Assembly (NCBI GenBank): GCA_020852155.1
Contig: JADZBJ010000032.1
Location: forward strand, 1-6,601
Direction of reading: 5' to 3'
DNA: 6,601 nt
DNA from: Saprospiraceae bacterium
GTDB lineage: Bacteria; Bacteroidota; Bacteroidia; Chitinophagales; Saprospiraceae
Under the pieces are notes generated by a model, which had not been told where the DNA came from, did no database searches, and saw only the letters and a list, made by a program, of their open reading frames with translations. Each line of letters starts with the position of its first letter. Position 1 is the stretch's first letter. Positions 6,301 through 6,601 of the stretch are shown here, in pieces. The position numbers were made by a program, and so were the translations under genes.

Positions 6301-6601
6301 TTCCGCGTGCAGTTGTTAGATCAATTAGACGAGGTGCTTGACATCAGTACTTTTCAGGCAGAAGGCTCGTCGCACCCCTGCACCTGGGAACTACGTGGTA
6401 ACACGCTGGTGGTGTTATTCCAGCCCATAGCGCTGCCGGACAGCAACATCAGCGAGCCGAATTCCAGGGGCTTTTTCCGATTCAGTATTCGCCCTAAAGC
6501 GGAGTTGCCACCGTTTTACTACATCAGAAATAGCGCAAGTATCATTTTTGATTATAATCCGGCCATCACGACCAACACCGTTTATCACTTGAAAGGCCAA
6601 C
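3334..6601 (+). CDS. Giant secreted leucine-rich-repeat protein with C-terminal beta-sandwich modules (3'-partial)
   Basis: I translated this frame by hand: it is open for 1089 codons from the ATG at 3334 and runs off the right edge. Residues 1-23 are a signal peptide (hydrophobic HWLLFFVAIFTTLI, then SNA before QN). Residues about 49-590 hold some 22 leucine-rich repeats of 22-24 residues, of the type LNGLQNLTSLKVINLN, beginning with a receptor-L-like stretch (IGGNLDIS) and closing with a Cys cap, C584-x5-C590. Residues about 619-690 resemble a CnaB/carboxypeptidase-regulatory-like module, 726-828 a DUF11-like one and 836-908 a CARDB-like one; these three calls are tentative. Residues 949-1085 (AYDPNEKTAIPG, YTIHFQNTGTDTAF, FRFSIRPK, NSASIIFDYNPAITTNTV) match a conserved Bacteroidota domain, I believe DUF7619, that commonly stands just before a T9SS sorting domain. 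Such a domain is therefore expected soon after 6601. Likely role: surface or secreted binding protein. Ligand unknown. Confidence 0.9.
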   Translation, partial: MKSSLTHWLLFFVAIFTTLISNAQNCLPDGIGFYSQSDINNFAANYPGCTHIEGNVYISSNNITNLNGLSQLQSIGGNLDISWAPNLTSLQGLSNVTSINGFSMYNTKVTTLTPLQNLQNLKYLYIDNPVYTPAFNSLNGLQGLTSLEYITLSNIGITSLNGLQNLTSLKVINLNYLSALNTLNGISNISHLDRVSVSNSVLTNLSSLQTIATIDTLYLYLNNQLTNFSGLAPCVVKNIYSGNPSLNSLQGLQHLTQLKSLIINESKLTDLSELGQLTQLDSLVLESNNMLLNLNGLQNLTTLPFLSLRENNVLASFTGLGNVVSMGRLSMSQCPKIIDFTTLSSLSKLDDLHCSSNPMLHLAGLESIDSLRSVSLNELPSVVNLNGLNNLKHVERLFIGNCDELTSLQELQNLENTGELFLGNCSKITNLAGLEQVKSATDLLISNCSTLGNISALKGIKELSGDLYIDANSTLTSLDGLNNIDSIGGEMSISFSPALTSIEHLSSLKYVGRGVLLFFNAFSNLHGLENLEVVNGNVSPLLGDTLPGSLYISENPQLTDINALQSLQSFNRLYIVDNPQLSLCSVAPICAAVYNFPQKVVVSDNAPGCNSKEEILDHCSGRSVTVEVLRDDNATCASGLPVPDLPVRLVGTVQTTLRPTDQAGKASFKFLEQGDFNLELPQINSGFWNICELRYVLTGSNGQDSTHVKLFLSPKGLCPNLIAKLNLPPNFRGCLVSTPVGFSVRNEGTYQSENAVATVVLPSVFNIVSTDVPISNQQGDTLYFNLGNIQPLETKNINITVITQCGADVAGHTLCVEGFVKLDNPCPEVALSYSKVVAKAECINDEIVRFTLKNIGDAPTLGWHEYKVIRNTSVVANYSFSLNNQQSLVLEYPADGATWRIEATHLDDGTQTAAAIEGCNGLTPGLITAFWLDHGPDKYDFDCRQVVQAYDPNEKTAIPGFPNNEITIISGREPIFYTIHFQNTGTDTAFRVQLLDQLDEVLDISTFQAEGSSHPCTWELRGNTLVVLFQPIALPDSNISEPNSRGFFRFSIRPKAELPPFYYIRNSASIIFDYNPAITTNTVYHLKGQ

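Overview
The window looks like chromosomal DNA of a Bacteroidota bacterium, probably a Saprospiraceae-like environmental lineage (phylum fairly sure, family a guess). The reasons are a type IX secretion (T9SS) type A sorting domain on a very large secreted protein, a lipoprotein whose lipidated Cys is followed by a Lys/Asp run like the Bacteroidota surface-export signal, a leucine-rich-repeat protein ending in a Bacteroidota-style pre-sorting-domain module, and start codons without Shine-Dalgarno sequences in A/T-rich leaders. All three genes lie on the + strand and all appear to encode envelope or secreted proteins.

Layout. (1) 1-2162: the 3' part of a gene for a cysteine-rich tandem-repeat secreted protein; its start lies left of the window and its end carries a T9SS sorting domain. 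(2) 2163-2595: a 433-base gene-free stretch packed with secondary structure. It holds two tandem hairpin repeats, a strong intrinsic terminator, a 162-bp palindromic element with 15-bp perfect terminal inverted repeats and a possible 8-bp target duplication (MITE-like), and a second tandem pair of the same hairpin family in the opposite orientation just before the next gene. (3) 2596-3201: a small lipoprotein of unknown function, followed by an intrinsic terminator at 3234-3272. (4) 3334-6601: the 5' part (1089 codons) of a gene for a giant secreted protein with a signal peptide, about 22 leucine-rich repeats, several beta-sandwich-like modules and a conserved Bacteroidota domain that usually precedes the T9SS sorting domain. 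It runs off the right edge.

The terminators after genes 1 and 2 suggest that each gene is transcribed separately, so this is a cluster of independent surface-protein genes rather than an operon. I see no enzyme active sites, RNA genes, CRISPR arrays, phage genes or transposase genes. The most unusual part is the 2163-2595 intergenic region. Second is the abrupt shift in base composition inside the LRR gene, at the border between the repeat region and the C-terminal modules.
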